Below are positions 26,962 through 36,753 of a DNA stretch of 64,000 nucleotides, piece by piece. Positions within the stretch are counted from its first letter, which is position 1. Each line of letters begins with the position of its first letter. Origin of the DNA: Vibrio coralliirubri. GTDB taxonomy: Bacteria > Pseudomonadota > Gammaproteobacteria > Enterobacterales > Vibrionaceae. The notes under the pieces were generated by a model that did no database searches, was not told the origin of the DNA, and saw only the letters and a program-made list of their open reading frames with translations. Position numbers and translations under genes: made by a program. The DNA is taken from contig NZ_AP025471.1 in the NCBI RefSeq assembly GCF_024347375.1, positions 1,674,001-1,738,000 of the forward strand, written 5' to 3'.

Positions 26962-28015
26962 GGCTTTGTTGCGTAATTAAATTTAGAGATAGAGCCAACC
27001 CGTTTCGCTTGTTTCTTAGTCAATACGACAAGTTTCAGGCATACCTAACCCAGTAAGCTTGTTCAACGCTTTTATCATCGCGTAAGTTTCACCCACCTGG
27101 GCATTGTAATTTCTTAAGCTCAGTTTCCCTCCTAGCAACTGTTTAACTCGATACATCGCTGTTTCTGAGAGTGAACGTTTGTGGTATCCATACCGCTCTT
27201 TCCAATACTTATTTGAGTCGTATAATTTCTGGCAACCCACGGCGAAATTTCGAGGGTGACCACGCTCCCAGAAGGCAGCCCCTTCTCTTGGGGGAATAAG
27301 CGCAATAGCTCCCTTAATCTTAATAGCAGCGTGACACGCTCTCGTGTCGTAAGCGCCATCACCAGACACCTCAAGGATACTTCGGCGTGTTTGTTTCAGT
27401 AAGTTCGGGAGTACTTCTCCATCTGTAACCGTCGATAAACTTAGCTCGGCGGCAATGATCTCATGAGTGTTGGTATCGACTGCAATATGCAGCTTTCGCC
27501 AGACTCTACGCTTGCCATCCGTCCCATGTTTTTTGACTTTCCATTCACCTTCGCCATAAACCTTAAGGCCAGTAGCATCAATGGCTAGGTGCTGTATCGC
27601 TCCTCTCGTTTTAGTCTTAAATGAAACCTCAACTTGCTTGGCTCTACGACTGATGCAGGTGTAATGCGGACAACTTAACGGTACATGGGCTAACCTAAAT
27701 ATCGAGTCGATAAATCCTTGCAGCGCTCTCAATGGCATAGAAAAAACTCGTTTGACCATGAGTGCTGTCGTGATAGCTAAATCACTGAACCGACGCGGCC
27801 TACCGCGCTTATTCTGTTTGCTTTGCGCCCATCCGCTTATTGCTTCTTCATCAATCCAAAAAGTCAGAGAACCACGGTTAATGAGTGATCGGTTGTATTG
27901 CTTCCAGTTGGTTGTTTTATAACGAGGCTTAGGCATAGGACTACGAGATAGAGTGGAGGTAGCTGATCAGATCGTAGGTTCTTGATTTAGTTCCATTGAA
28001 TTACGCAACAAAGCC
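26962..28015 (-). mobile_element. IS5-family (IS903 group) insertion sequence, copy 2
   Basis: 1054 bp with the same inverted repeats as copy 1 but in the opposite direction, so the two face each other around the arcC remnant. Its flanks (ACTGAAGTA left, TCAGTAAAT right) are not a duplication, and no pairing of the four flanks, direct or inverted, gives a nine-base match. Its right edge lies nine bases from the maiA stop codon. Confidence 0.92.
27016..27936 (-). CDS. IS5/IS903-type transposase, copy 2
   Basis: 306 residues, identical to the transposase at 25708-26628 and intact, with the same DDE residues. The facing orientation means homologous recombination between the copies would invert the carbamate kinase remnant rather than delete it. 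Confidence 0.93.
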   Translation of the reverse strand: MPKPRYKTTNWKQYNRSLINRGSLTFWIDEEAISGWAQSKQNKRGRPRRFSDLAITTALMVKRVFSMPLRALQGFIDSIFRLAHVPLSCPHYTCISRRAKQVEVSFKTKTRGAIQHLAIDATGLKVYGEGEWKVKKHGTDGKRRVWRKLHIAVDTNTHEIIAAELSLSTVTDGEVLPNLLKQTRRSILEVSGDGAYDTRACHAAIKIKGAIALIPPREGAAFWERGHPRNFAVGCQKLYDSNKYWKERYGYHKRSLSETAMYRVKQLLGGKLSLRNYNAQVGETYAMIKALNKLTGLGMPETCRID

Positions 28016-28024
28016 TCAGTAAAT

Positions 28025-28714
28025 CTACATGGACTCATTCGCATCCTCTTGATTCTCTGGCATCGCGTCGATAAAAGCGGGTAACTGATTACACGCTTCG
28101 ACAATCGAGTTAATCAACGGATAAGGCGACATATCAACGCCAAAGCGCAGCGCGTTATAGACTTGTGGCACCAAGCAGATATCGACAATGCATGGTGAAT
28201 CGGTGAGGCTATACACCGAATCACCGTGTGTTGGACGATGCTTAGAAAGCTTCTCTTCTAACGCCGAAAAACCTTGGCTCATCCAATAGTGAAGCCAGTC
28301 TATTTTAGCCTCTTGCTCACACGACAACTCTCGCTCCAAATACTGCAGCACACGCAGGTTATTGAGAGGGTGAATTTCTATCGCAATATCCTGAGCCATT
28401 GCCAACGCTTGATAGCGCAATGGTGTTTGCTCTGGAATCAACAAGGAGTCTGGGCTGCTCTCACATAAATAGCTTTCGTCCAAGTATTGCAAAATAGTCA
28501 GCGACTGATTGAGTTGAACGTCACCATCCACCAGCACTGGCACTAATTCACTGGCATTGAGCTCGCGATATTGTGGATCATGCTGCTCGCCGCCATTACG
28601 CACCAAATGCACCGATTTAGACTCATAGTCGAGTTGCTTTAGGTTCAATCCAATACGCACTCGATAGGCGGCCGAAGAGCGCCAGTAACCGTAAAGTGTC
28701 ATGTTCTGATTCAT
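28025..28714 (-). CDS. maiA: Maleylacetoacetate isomerase
   Basis: 229 residues, glutathione S-transferase zeta fold. The N-terminal active-site motif SSAAYRVRIGLNLK and the typical C-terminus (AFIDAMPENQEDA) are both present, so the gene is complete although the IS ends nine bases beyond it. It isomerises maleylacetoacetate to fumarylacetoacetate using glutathione. It is the last gene of the hpd-hmgA-fahA-maiA operon; any downstream gene or terminator has been lost to the IS. Confidence 0.93.
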   Translation of the reverse strand: MNQNMTLYGYWRSSAAYRVRIGLNLKQLDYESKSVHLVRNGGEQHDPQYRELNASELVPVLVDGDVQLNQSLTILQYLDESYLCESSPDSLLIPEQTPLRYQALAMAQDIAIEIHPLNNLRVLQYLERELSCEQEAKIDWLHYWMSQGFSALEEKLSKHRPTHGDSVYSLTDSPCIVDICLVPQVYNALRFGVDMSPYPLINSIVEACNQLPAFIDAMPENQEDANESM

Positions 28715-28752
28715 ACAATGATCTCGCTCGAGCTGAATCTTTATAATATGGG

Positions 28753-29790
28753 CTATAACGCTCGATATTGGCTAACTTTTTGGTCAATTGCGCCAAAAAT
28801 GGAGTCACCCGCCGCATCAAACATCTCAAGCTTGATCGAATCGCCAAACGACATGAATTGAGTCGAAGGTTTGCCATCGCGAATCGTCTCTATCATGCGT
28901 ACCTCGGCAATGCATGAATAGCCCACGCCGCCCTCTGCAATTGAGGTGCCGTGGTCAGTGCCTTGCTTATTCGATACAGTGCCTGAACCGATAATAGCCC
29001 CTGCCGATAGTGGGCGAGTTTTTGCTGCATGGACGACCAACTCTGCAAAGTTGAAGGTCATATCGACGCCCGTATTCGGGCAACCAAAAGGCTGGTCGTT
29101 GTAGGTCGATATCAACGGTAAATACACCTTGCTGCCTTTCCATTGCTCACCAAGCTCATCAGGTGTCACAGCGACAGGAGAGAACGCCGAAGAAGGCTTC
29201 GACTGGAAGAAACCAAAACCCTTAGCAAGTTCAGCCGGAATCAAGCCACGCAGCGACACATCGTTCACCAACATCAACAAGCGAATCGAATCATGCGCTT
29301 GCTTGGCGCTAACACCCATTGGTACGTCACCAGTTACAACCGCAACCTCACCCTCGAAATCGATACCCCATTCGTCGCTGGCAAATTCGATGTTGTCACG
29401 AGGGCCGATAAACGCATCTGAACCGCCTTGATACATCAGTGGATCGACCCAGAAGCTTTCTGGCATTTCAGCACCACGCGCTTTACGCACCAGCTCAACG
29501 TGGTTTACATATGCGCTGCCATCAGCCCATTGATAAGCGCGTGGCAGAGGCGATTCACAATACTGAGACGCAAACACTTCACTGCCTGTCACATGCCCGT
29601 TGTTTAACGAGGTGTATAACTCTTCTAACTGAGAAACAACGCTGTCCCAGTTATCCAAAGCCACCTGCATGGTGGGGGCCAGATGCATCGCGTGAAAGAT
29701 TTCGGTGGTAGGTACACACTGTTTGAGATCTTTACTCACGACCATCAATAGGCCGTCGCGAGTACCATTTTTCTTGGTTGCTAATTTCAT
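28753..29790 (-). CDS. fahA: Fumarylacetoacetate hydrolase
   Basis: 345 residues. The FAH fold is shown by INFEG-type metal-binding sequence WGIDFEGEVAVVTGDVPMG and the later GSGTVSNKQGTDHG. It splits fumarylacetoacetate into fumarate and acetoacetate, the last step of tyrosine degradation. The acetoacetate can be taken up by AacS encoded 4 kb away. It lies nine bases after hmgA in the same operon. Confidence 0.92.
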   Translation of the reverse strand: MKLATKKNGTRDGLLMVVSKDLKQCVPTTEIFHAMHLAPTMQVALDNWDSVVSQLEELYTSLNNGHVTGSEVFASQYCESPLPRAYQWADGSAYVNHVELVRKARGAEMPESFWVDPLMYQGGSDAFIGPRDNIEFASDEWGIDFEGEVAVVTGDVPMGVSAKQAHDSIRLLMLVNDVSLRGLIPAELAKGFGFFQSKPSSAFSPVAVTPDELGEQWKGSKVYLPLISTYNDQPFGCPNTGVDMTFNFAELVVHAAKTRPLSAGAIIGSGTVSNKQGTDHGTSIAEGGVGYSCIAEVRMIETIRDGKPSTQFMSFGDSIKLEMFDAAGDSIFGAIDQKVSQYRAL

Positions 29791-29799
29791 CCTTGTCCC

Positions 29800-30960
29800 T
29801 TATTTCTTATCGTCAGCCATTTCTTTCAAACCAGAGTCTTGCCAACTGTAGACATATTCTTTGTTCTCAACGCTATCGAGTTCGTCAGAGAACTGCAGTG
29901 CATGGCGAGTATCAATCATCACCGCCACTTCGTCGGTAAACTTCTTCTTGTGCGCTTGCCCAGCCTTAAAGGCTTTAGGGTGAGGGCCATGTGTGAAGCC
30001 AGCCGGGTGGAAAGTCACCATTCCCGCTTCAATATTGTCGCGGCTAAAGAAGTCACCAGCGTGATAGAAAAGCACTTCGTCATAATCATCATTGTTGTGA
30101 TAGAACGGCACTTTCAATGCGCCTGGATCGCTCTCAATTGGGCGTGGCACAAAGGTACACACCACAAATCCCGCACCAACAAACGTAGTGTGCGCGGACG
30201 GTGGCAAATGGTAACGATGTGACATCAGCGGTCTGATATCGCGCCAATTCACTTTCACCACGGCTAAGTCGCCATGCCAGCCAATTGCATCCAATGGATT
30301 GAACGGATAGGTGATCACACTGACTTTGTCGTGGCGCTTCACCTGAACCTGAGTTTGATTTTCTGAGTACTGAGCGCGGAATTGGTCATTGATCGAAGGA
30401 ATTTCAAGAACCGCCGGGTCAAACACCGCGTGATTGCCGACCATGCCTTTCTCTGGCAGTGAGTAAGCCGCGTCTGTATTCTCAATCATCAAGATGAACA
30501 TCGGCTCACTTGGCTCTAAGCGCCAGTTGGTCGAGCGCGGGATCATCACATAATCCCCTTCACTCACTTCTAAATGGCCATAATCACAATAGAGATCAGC
30601 GCTGCCTTGGTGAATGAACAGCAGTTCATCGCCATCGGAGTTACGCACCAAGAAATCCATCATCTCGTCCATGCGCCATACGCGAATTTTGCAGTCCGCA
30701 TTGTGCAAAAGATGAGGCACCGCCCAAGGGGTTATCTGGCTGGCTTTTTCCACCAGCGTAAAATCAAAAGCGCGAGGACGTAAATCGCCCTCCCACTCCG
30801 ACCAACCAGTTGGAGCATGTTGGTGATGAAAGTGAGCGGCAGGGCCGAAAAATCCACTTCGACCCGCTTCTCGCTCATAGATGGCCTCTTCGGGGAAATC
30901 AGCATGCGCTTGTTTCGAACACACACCCTCCCGATGAGGAAACGAGATCCATTTATGCAT
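29800..30960 (-). CDS. hmgA: Homogentisate 1,2-dioxygenase
   Basis: 386 residues, cupin fold. The iron-site region is YDEVLFYHAGDFFSRDNIEAGMVTFHPAGFTHGPHPKA, shown here as positions about 300-335 with several histidines and a glutamate; RYHLPPSAHTTF precedes it. It opens the ring of homogentisate to give maleylacetoacetate. Loss of this enzyme causes brown pyomelanin pigment in many vibrios; here the frame is intact. It overlaps the end of hpd by eight bases, so translation is coupled. Confidence 0.93.
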   Translation of the reverse strand: MHKWISFPHREGVCSKQAHADFPEEAIYEREAGRSGFFGPAAHFHHQHAPTGWSEWEGDLRPRAFDFTLVEKASQITPWAVPHLLHNADCKIRVWRMDEMMDFLVRNSDGDELLFIHQGSADLYCDYGHLEVSEGDYVMIPRSTNWRLEPSEPMFILMIENTDAAYSLPEKGMVGNHAVFDPAVLEIPSINDQFRAQYSENQTQVQVKRHDKVSVITYPFNPLDAIGWHGDLAVVKVNWRDIRPLMSHRYHLPPSAHTTFVGAGFVVCTFVPRPIESDPGALKVPFYHNNDDYDEVLFYHAGDFFSRDNIEAGMVTFHPAGFTHGPHPKAFKAGQAHKKKFTDEVAVMIDTRHALQFSDELDSVENKEYVYSWQDSGLKEMADDKK

Positions 30961-32026
30961 CGTCTAATACTCCTCGACGAATCTGGTCCTCTTCAATCGA
31001 TTCAAATAGCGCTTTGAAGTTACCTTCACCAAAGCCTTCGTTGCCTTTACGCTGAATGATTTCAAAGAACACAGGACCAATTACCGTCTGTGTGAAAATT
31101 TGCAGCAAGATGCCGTCTTTGGTCGGCGCGCCATCAATCAGAACGCGTAGGTCGCGCAGCAGATCGGTGTCTTCACCGTGGCCCTTCACACGCTCGTCGA
31201 CTTTCTCGTAATAGGTATCTGGAGTTGGCATAAAGTCCATGCCGCGATCACGCAGGGTTTTCACCGTTTTGTAGATGTCATCCGTTGCGAGCGCGATGTG
31301 TTGTATACCTTCACCGTTGTATTCGCGAATGAACTCTTCGATTTGTGATTTGTCGTCTGAAGACTCATTGATAGGGATGCGGATCTTGCCACATGGTGAG
31401 GTCATAGCGCGGCTCACAAGGCCAGTCAGTTTACCTTCAATATCGAAGTAGCGAATCTCGCGGAAGTTACCGATGCGCTCATAAAACCCAGACCACACGT
31501 CCATGTTGCCTTGCTTCACGTTGTGCGTGAGATGGTCGATTTCATACAAGCCAACATTAGCTTCGGCCATACGCTGTTCCGCATCGTCATAGAATCGGAA
31601 ATCGACGTCATAGATGCTCTGCTTGCCATAGCGATCCACAAAATAGAGCAGGCTTTCACCTATGCCGTAAATGGCAGGAATGCTCAGCTCCATCGGCCCT
31701 ATTTCTGTTTTGTACTCTTCACCACCGCCCTTAAACGCTTGTTCCATTGCAGCGGTTGCTTCGTTGACACGAAAAGCCATGCCGCACACCGATGGCCCAT
31801 GCACCTTGGCGAACGCTTCCGCTTGGCTGTGTGGTTGTTCATTAACGATAAAGTTGATGTCACCTTGTCGATACAGCCAAGCCTCTTTTGAACGGTGCTT
31901 GGCGATCTCAGCAAAACCAAGTGACACAAACAGCGCTTTAAGTTGCTCAATTCCCTTGTGGTCAACGGCCGTGTATTCAACAAACTCGAATCCATCCGTG
32001 CCAAGCGGGTTGTATGTATCCACCAT
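30953..32026 (-). CDS. hpd: 4-Hydroxyphenylpyruvate dioxygenase
   Basis: 357 residues. Two glyoxalase-like domains; the iron ligands are likely the histidines in YEIDHLTHNV and GIQHIALATDD and the glutamate in GPVFFEIIQRKG. It converts 4-hydroxyphenylpyruvate to homogentisate. It is the first gene of the operon. AAGGAGAAA before the ATG is a strong ribosome binding site, and a TyrR-like box lies about 130 bases upstream. Confidence 0.95.
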   Translation of the reverse strand: MVDTYNPLGTDGFEFVEYTAVDHKGIEQLKALFVSLGFAEIAKHRSKEAWLYRQGDINFIVNEQPHSQAEAFAKVHGPSVCGMAFRVNEATAAMEQAFKGGGEEYKTEIGPMELSIPAIYGIGESLLYFVDRYGKQSIYDVDFRFYDDAEQRMAEANVGLYEIDHLTHNVKQGNMDVWSGFYERIGNFREIRYFDIEGKLTGLVSRAMTSPCGKIRIPINESSDDKSQIEEFIREYNGEGIQHIALATDDIYKTVKTLRDRGMDFMPTPDTYYEKVDERVKGHGEDTDLLRDLRVLIDGAPTKDGILLQIFTQTVIGPVFFEIIQRKGNEGFGEGNFKALFESIEEDQIRRGVLDDA

Positions 32027-32152
32027 GAACTTTCTCCTTGTACCTATTGGTTTTGTATTACGTGTTTTTGTCCTTAATTAAATTTGGCCCACAAGCGGAA
32101 AGATTGGAATGGATGGAAGGAAATGGGCAATAACGCTAAAAACCCGTCAAAT

Positions 32153-32170
32153 TGTAAAATATTTGTTACA
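32153..32170. promoter_or_regulatory. Candidate TyrR box upstream of hpd
   Basis: TGTAAAATATTTGTTACA fits TGTAAA-N6-TTTACA with one mismatch, and its half-sites are the same pair (TGTAAA and GTTACA) seen on the reverse strand of the phhA-aacS box. Confidence 0.7.
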
Positions 32171-32321
32171 CACAAAACCTCACAACAACAAAGTGAGTGC
32201 TATCAAGGGATTGAAAGATGGTGGTTTGATTTACAGCAGAGCAAGAGATGTTATTGAATTGTTACATGCGTAATTTTATCAACTAAGGCGATAAATCGAA
32301 TATTAGACTGATGATGTAAAA

Positions 32322-32343
32322 AAGCCGCTGTAGTCAGCGGCTT
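32322..32343 (-). terminator. Terminator after the HAD phosphatase
   Basis: AAGCCGCTG / CAGCGGCTT with a four-base loop, followed on the minus strand by TTTTTAC; 42 bases past the stop codon. Confidence 0.8.
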
Positions 32344-32385
32344 GATGAGTTCTAAGACGAACATGATTCAGATATGGGTTAAGCG

Positions 32386-33045
32386 TTAATCCCAGTTGAG
32401 AATCGACCAATTCGGTTGATCGGCTAACGCTTTCAAACGCGGGCATGGGTTCACCAGATAGGCAAAGTCAGCGTGTTCACACAAAGGTAAGTCGTTGATT
32501 GAATCCGTATAAAAGTGAATGTCTGAGTAGTTAGTTTCTTGATTGTCTAACCACGCTTTTAAACGCGTTACTTTGCCTTCACGGTAGCTTGGTACACCTG
32601 AGATTTGAGAAGTAAAACGGCCTTGGTTTTCAATCAAATCAATACCGAGTGCGTTCTCGATACCAATCTTACGACCCACCGCTTCCACTAAGAAAGTCAC
32701 GCTGGCAGAGATAATCAGCATATCGATATCATCATTCTCAAGCTGCTCAATCAAAGGTTTCGACTGCTTGAACTGTTTAGGCAGAATATGCTGTTCAACA
32801 CACTCTTCCACCAACGCAGTCACTTGCTCTGTTGGCATATCGGCTAACGGCTGCATGGAAAACGTTAGGTAATCTTCCATGTTCAGTTTGCCTTCCGAAT
32901 ACAGTCCCATTAAGCGTTTATCTTCATCAATAAAGTTGGGCGCAGTGGCAATGCCCTTTTCAACCAAGAACTCATTCCAGAGCATCGCTGCATCGGCATT
33001 GATCAGCGTTTCGTCCATATCAAATACATACAAAGGTTTGAACAT
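32386..33045 (-). CDS. HAD-IB family phosphatase (SerB-like)
   Basis: 219 residues. HAD motif I is FDMDETL (nucleophile Asp9, acid/base Asp11), motif II is the serine in LIISAS, and motif III/IV are in FYTDSINDLPLCEHA. This is the phosphoserine phosphatase-like IB class, with a helical cap in residues 20-90. It is a soluble enzyme; the substrate cannot be told, and it stands as a single gene with its own terminator. SerB proper of vibrios is longer, so this is a paralogue. Confidence 0.85.
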   Translation of the reverse strand: MFKPLYVFDMDETLINADAAMLWNEFLVEKGIATAPNFIDEDKRLMGLYSEGKLNMEDYLTFSMQPLADMPTEQVTALVEECVEQHILPKQFKQSKPLIEQLENDDIDMLIISASVTFLVEAVGRKIGIENALGIDLIENQGRFTSQISGVPSYREGKVTRLKAWLDNQETNYSDIHFYTDSINDLPLCEHADFAYLVNPCPRLKALADQPNWSILNWD

Positions 33046-33238
33046 CTTAGGCTCTCACAGGTTGAATTTCGTTAAGGTTAAACAGGAGTTCAAGTTGGCT
33101 GAATGCTATAGCGAATATATGACAATTAGAGCACATTTCTGTGGCAATTATGTTTCGTGAAGATGACAATAAAGTCTACTCCATTTATTCAAAAGTGATA
33201 AAGAGGTAGAAAGGAATTCACTTACTGAATACATACAA

Positions 33239-33265
33239 AAACTCCGACTGATTAGGTCGGAGTTT
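33239..33265 (-). terminator. Terminator after the hybrid histidine kinase
   Basis: AAACTCCGAC / GTCGGAGTTT around a seven-base loop; on the minus strand the tail is TTTTTG. Confidence 0.8.
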
Positions 33266-33298
33266 GGGGTTTAACGATTGGGTTTAATGACGCCTGAG

Positions 33299-35737
33299 CT
33301 AAACAATTTTCTGCTCACTTTCGTCCGTTAGTTTACTCTTATCCGACAAGAAACTGGCTACGATCTCTCTCAGTTTCCCTTGATTAACAGGTTTTGGTAA
33401 AAACTCATCCATGCCTACATCGAAGCATAGATGCTTGTCTCGCTGTACAACGTTGGCCGTCAGCGCAACGATTGGAATGTGCTTTGCAGACCCTTCTTCG
33501 AGCGCTCGGATCTGCTTGGTCGCTTCAAAGCCATCGAGAACTGGCATCTGACAATCCATAAAGATCATCTCGTATTCGTTAGCCTTGAATTTCTCGACAC
33601 CAATTTCACCATTGTCGGCAATATCAACCTCAAACCCAAGCTTCTTGAGCATCATCTTGGCAACTTGCTGGTTTACTCGCGAGTCTTCAACGACCAAAAC
33701 CGTACCACTAAATTCTCCGGCAGCCGCGACAGGTTTTGACTCTGCTTCAATTGGAGCTTGTTTATCGGCTTGTGAGGCGTTTACAGAAACAGTGGGTGCC
33801 TCTTTAACAACCGCCGCAGGTTTAGTTAACAACACTGGTTCATTGTCTTTAAACGCAACCTCGCCTCTGTTCGGATAAGTAAAGACTGAAGTATCAGCGG
33901 CTCTCGCGAGTACCTCACTGATGGTCCATTTAAGCTGATTATCTTGGTAAGGACGCGCAATGTAGGCAACAAAACCGACTTGTTTAGCACGAGCTTCATC
34001 TTGCTTTCTAGGATCAGCAGAGATCATCACTAACTTAGGACACTCGCGACCAAAGCGTTCAACTAAGCTTCTCGCCAGTTGAAAGCCATCAACGGACGGC
34101 ATCACTTTGTCTATCAGCACGAGATCATAAGGTGATGACTTAGCCACAGACTCTGAAACCAACTCTAACGCTTGGTTTGCCGTTTCACAGCACTCAGACT
34201 TAACACCGAAAGATTGAAGCTGTGTAGACGTTATACGCATGTTCAGCTGGCTATCATCCACCAGCAAGACCGAAACCTGATTGAAATCGATATTGCCTTC
34301 ATCGGCTTCTAAACACGGGTCAAAGTCAGCCGTAAAATAGAAGGTACTGCCCTGACCTTCAACACTGGTGAGTTCAAGCTTGCTGCCCATCAATGTCACG
34401 ATCTTCTCGCATATTGTTAGACCAAGCCCTGTGCCTCCGTAAATACGCGTGGTACTGCCGTCGGCTTGTTGAAACTTATCGAACACCGATTTCTGTTTGT
34501 CTTCTGCAATACCGATACCGCTGTCGACAACCTCGAATTTCACTCTGAGTTTTTGCTCAGGCTCAACCACTTCTTCCAAACGAAGTGAGAGCGTGACGTG
34601 GCCGTGCTCGGTAAATTTAATCGCGTTGCCTACTAAGTTATTTAGGACTTGTCTTAGTTGAGTACCGTCGCCAATCACCATGGTTGGGATCTTAGGGTCG
34701 ATCGCTAATTGGAATCGAAGCCCTTTCTGCTCCGCTTTCACTCGGAAGGTTGATTCAACGTCGGCCGCAATGCCCATCATTTTCATCGGCTCTTGCTGAA
34801 GCTCTAGTCGTCCCGCCTCGATCTTCGAGTAATCGAGAATGTCATTGATTAAGTCGAGCAAAGTAAGCGAAGAGGTGTTGAGCATGTTGATGTACTCTTT
34901 TTGCTCTTTCGGCATATCCATTTCAGAGAGCAAAGACGACAACCCGATAATCCCATTCATTGGGGTACGGATTTCGTGACTCATATTGGCAAGGAATTCA
35001 CTTTTATTGCGGTTGGCCACCTCAGCAACGTCTTTGGCTTTTTCTAGCTCTTTGTACTGTTGACGAATACGTTCAATAGACTGGTTATAACTGCTCTCGA
35101 GTGTCGAGATCTCATCTTTGTAAGTAGAGTCAGTCGGCGTTAAGAAGCGCGGTTTGTTGTCTTCGACCTGTTGTAGGTTGATCTGAGAAGACATGGTCAT
35201 CAAACGTTTTACGACAAGGCGATAGACGATGGTTAAACATACCAGAGACAGCAAGAATATTTTGACGGCTTCGAAGGCGAGCAACAGTAGCACTCGTTCT
35301 TCAAAGTCATTGAGAATCATACTTAAATCAGATTGCACCGTGAGCGTTGCCAATGGGAAATCTGTACCACCCATTTGGTGCACCATTTCCCAAGACTGAG
35401 AATAAGATTGGCCTTCGGTCTTTTGACCTAACTCTAGAATTTTTTCATCGGGACTTTCGATCAGAAGGTAACTCACAGACGGCAAACGAAAGATGCCTTC
35501 TGCTTGCACAAACAGTTGAGCACGGTCTTCGACCCACAAGCTGGACGTTAAACCGGAGAGATAACCGGCCTTAACCTGTTCGACCTGAGAGCTGATAAAA
35601 GAAACTCGACTTTGGTACTCCACATACAACCCGAGACCTGTCACTATAACTGTGAACAAGGTGCTGATTGCGATGATTACCCCGATCAACTGTCGGGAGA
35701 GTCCAATATAGCGTTTTCCTTTTGTCACCATACACAA
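33299..35737 (-). CDS. Hybrid sensor histidine kinase with two receiver domains
   Basis: 812 residues. Membrane helices at about 15-38 and 149-173 enclose a periplasmic sensor of roughly 110 residues. Then HisKA with NMSHEIRTP (His254), an ATPase domain with [10 protein letters not shown] and GGTGLGLTI, receiver 1 (about 488-610, Asp543 in [11 protein letters not shown]) and receiver 2 (about 678-796, Asp728 in [11 protein letters not shown]). No HPt domain is present, so a separate phosphotransfer protein is needed. A periplasmic binding protein gene starts 82 bases away on the opposite strand and may deliver the signal. An alternative start is the second methionine (MVTKGKR). Confidence 0.9.
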   Translation of the reverse strand: MCMVTKGKRYIGLSRQLIGVIIAISTLFTVIVTGLGLYVEYQSRVSFISSQVEQVKAGYLSGLTSSLWVEDRAQLFVQAEGIFRLPSVSYLLIESPDEKILELGQKTEGQSYSQSWEMVHQMGGTDFPLATLTVQSDLSMILNDFEERVLLLLAFEAVKIFLLSLVCLTIVYRLVVKRLMTMSSQINLQQVEDNKPRFLTPTDSTYKDEISTLESSYNQSIERIRQQYKELEKAKDVAEVANRNKSEFLANMSHEIRTPMNGIIGLSSLLSEMDMPKEQKEYINMLNTSSLTLLDLINDILDYSKIEAGRLELQQEPMKMMGIAADVESTFRVKAEQKGLRFQLAIDPKIPTMVIGDGTQLRQVLNNLVGNAIKFTEHGHVTLSLRLEEVVEPEQKLRVKFEVVDSGIGIAEDKQKSVFDKFQQADGSTTRIYGGTGLGLTICEKIVTLMGSKLELTSVEGQGSTFYFTADFDPCLEADEGNIDFNQVSVLLVDDSQLNMRITSTQLQSFGVKSECCETANQALELVSESVAKSSPYDLVLIDKVMPSVDGFQLARSLVERFGRECPKLVMISADPRKQDEARAKQVGFVAYIARPYQDNQLKWTISEVLARAADTSVFTYPNRGEVAFKDNEPVLLTKPAAVVKEAPTVSVNASQADKQAPIEAESKPVAAAGEFSGTVLVVEDSRVNQQVAKMMLKKLGFEVDIADNGEIGVEKFKANEYEMIFMDCQMPVLDGFEATKQIRALEEGSAKHIPIVALTANVVQRDKHLCFDVGMDEFLPKPVNQGKLREIVASFLSDKSKLTDESEQKIV

Positions 35738-35819
35738 ATTACCATTATTGTTATCCTAGCAAACTACAATTACTCAACTAGTATAATAGTAGTCATTCAT
35801 CAAATAACTAGGGAAGGTT

Positions 35820-36578
35820 ATGAAAAAACATCTTATCTTTGCATCCATAGTCAGTTTGTTTTCAAGCAGTTATGCTTTTGCAAGCGAACCTCTTCACTAC
35901 TACATTATTGCGAGCCAAGCGCAACCTTTTCAGATCGAAACTGACGGGTTATCTCACAGAGGAATCGTTTCAGATATTGTGGAAGCCGTGTTTGATGACA
36001 GCCAATATGAGATCAACTATCACACCTACCCTTTTAATCGAATGATCGACAAGCTCGATGCGAGAGAGAACCCAAACTGGGTTACCTATGGCAGCCCTAG
36101 TTGGGGAAACATCCAATCTGCGAACCTATCTAAAGATCCGATTTACAATGTAAAACACGTGTTACTGAGTAGTGGTAAAAAGCCATTTGAGTTCAACACA
36201 ATCGATGATCTAGACGGGAAAGCCGTGGTATTGCTGGTGGGATTTGAGTATCCGAACTTGGAACCTTATATCCAACAGGGCAAGCTCAACGAGATTCGAG
36301 TAAAAGATTACACTGCTGCGTTTCGTGTCCTGAACCGAGCACCTGGCGATACCGTGTTTGTGGAAATGGAATCACGAATCAAATACAACCTAAACGAGCA
36401 AAAACTGAGTATTGATGATTACCAGATGCAAGAGTTTGGTTCTGTAATCAATAACTACCCTATCCATTTGGCGTTTGACCCTGAGATGGATCCTAAGCTG
36501 CAAAGCTTCATCAACCAACGGCTAGACACAATGAAAGACGATGGACAGATCGACGACATCGTACAGAGTTACTTGTAG
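35820..36578 (+). CDS. Periplasmic solute-binding protein, SBP_bac_3-like
   Basis: 252 residues with a signal peptide (MKKHLIFASIVSLFSSSYAFA-SE). The two-lobed amino-acid-binding fold is suggested by the N-terminal GIVSDIVEAVF, DLDGKAVVLLVG and the C-terminal LQSFINQRLDTMKDDGQIDDIVQSYL. No permease or ATPase gene accompanies it. It is divergent from a hybrid histidine kinase with a periplasmic sensor, so it may present a ligand to that kinase. AAGG four bases before the ATG supports the start. Confidence 0.82.
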   Translation: MKKHLIFASIVSLFSSSYAFASEPLHYYIIASQAQPFQIETDGLSHRGIVSDIVEAVFDDSQYEINYHTYPFNRMIDKLDARENPNWVTYGSPSWGNIQSANLSKDPIYNVKHVLLSSGKKPFEFNTIDDLDGKAVVLLVGFEYPNLEPYIQQGKLNEIRVKDYTAAFRVLNRAPGDTVFVEMESRIKYNLNEQKLSIDDYQMQEFGSVINNYPIHLAFDPEMDPKLQSFINQRLDTMKDDGQIDDIVQSYL

Positions 36579-36661
36579 CACCAGCGTTACGTCGAACTTA
36601 GCAACGAACAGGTTGGTAACACACTTTAACTATCATTGATGCCTAACTCTCTAAAACATAG

Positions 36662-36702
36662 AAGGCCGCCCTGCTTAATACTAGATAGCAGGGCGGCCTT
36701 TT
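36662..36702 (+). terminator. Terminator after the solute-binding protein
   Basis: A long 14-base stem AAGGCCGCCCTGCT / AGCAGGGCGGCCTT with an 11-base loop, then TTT; 84 bases past the stop codon. Confidence 0.85.
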
Positions 36703-36753
36703 AAATGCGTCTTAGGGGTAATCATAAGTATGCCCGCTATCTGAATCGACGAA

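Larger units (their letters stand above)
32027..32385. other. Control region of the hpd operon and HAD-gene terminator
   Basis: No gene seen. It holds a TyrR-like box (32153-32170) upstream of hpd and the terminator of the HAD phosphatase gene (32322-32343). The part in between is AT-rich and probably carries the hpd promoter. Confidence 0.6.

Noticed and set aside
25629..28015. Composite transposon carrying carbamate kinase
   Set aside because: The carried gene is only a fragment and the outer flanks (CTTCGAGTT and TCAGTAAAT) are not a target duplication, so it did not move as one unit.
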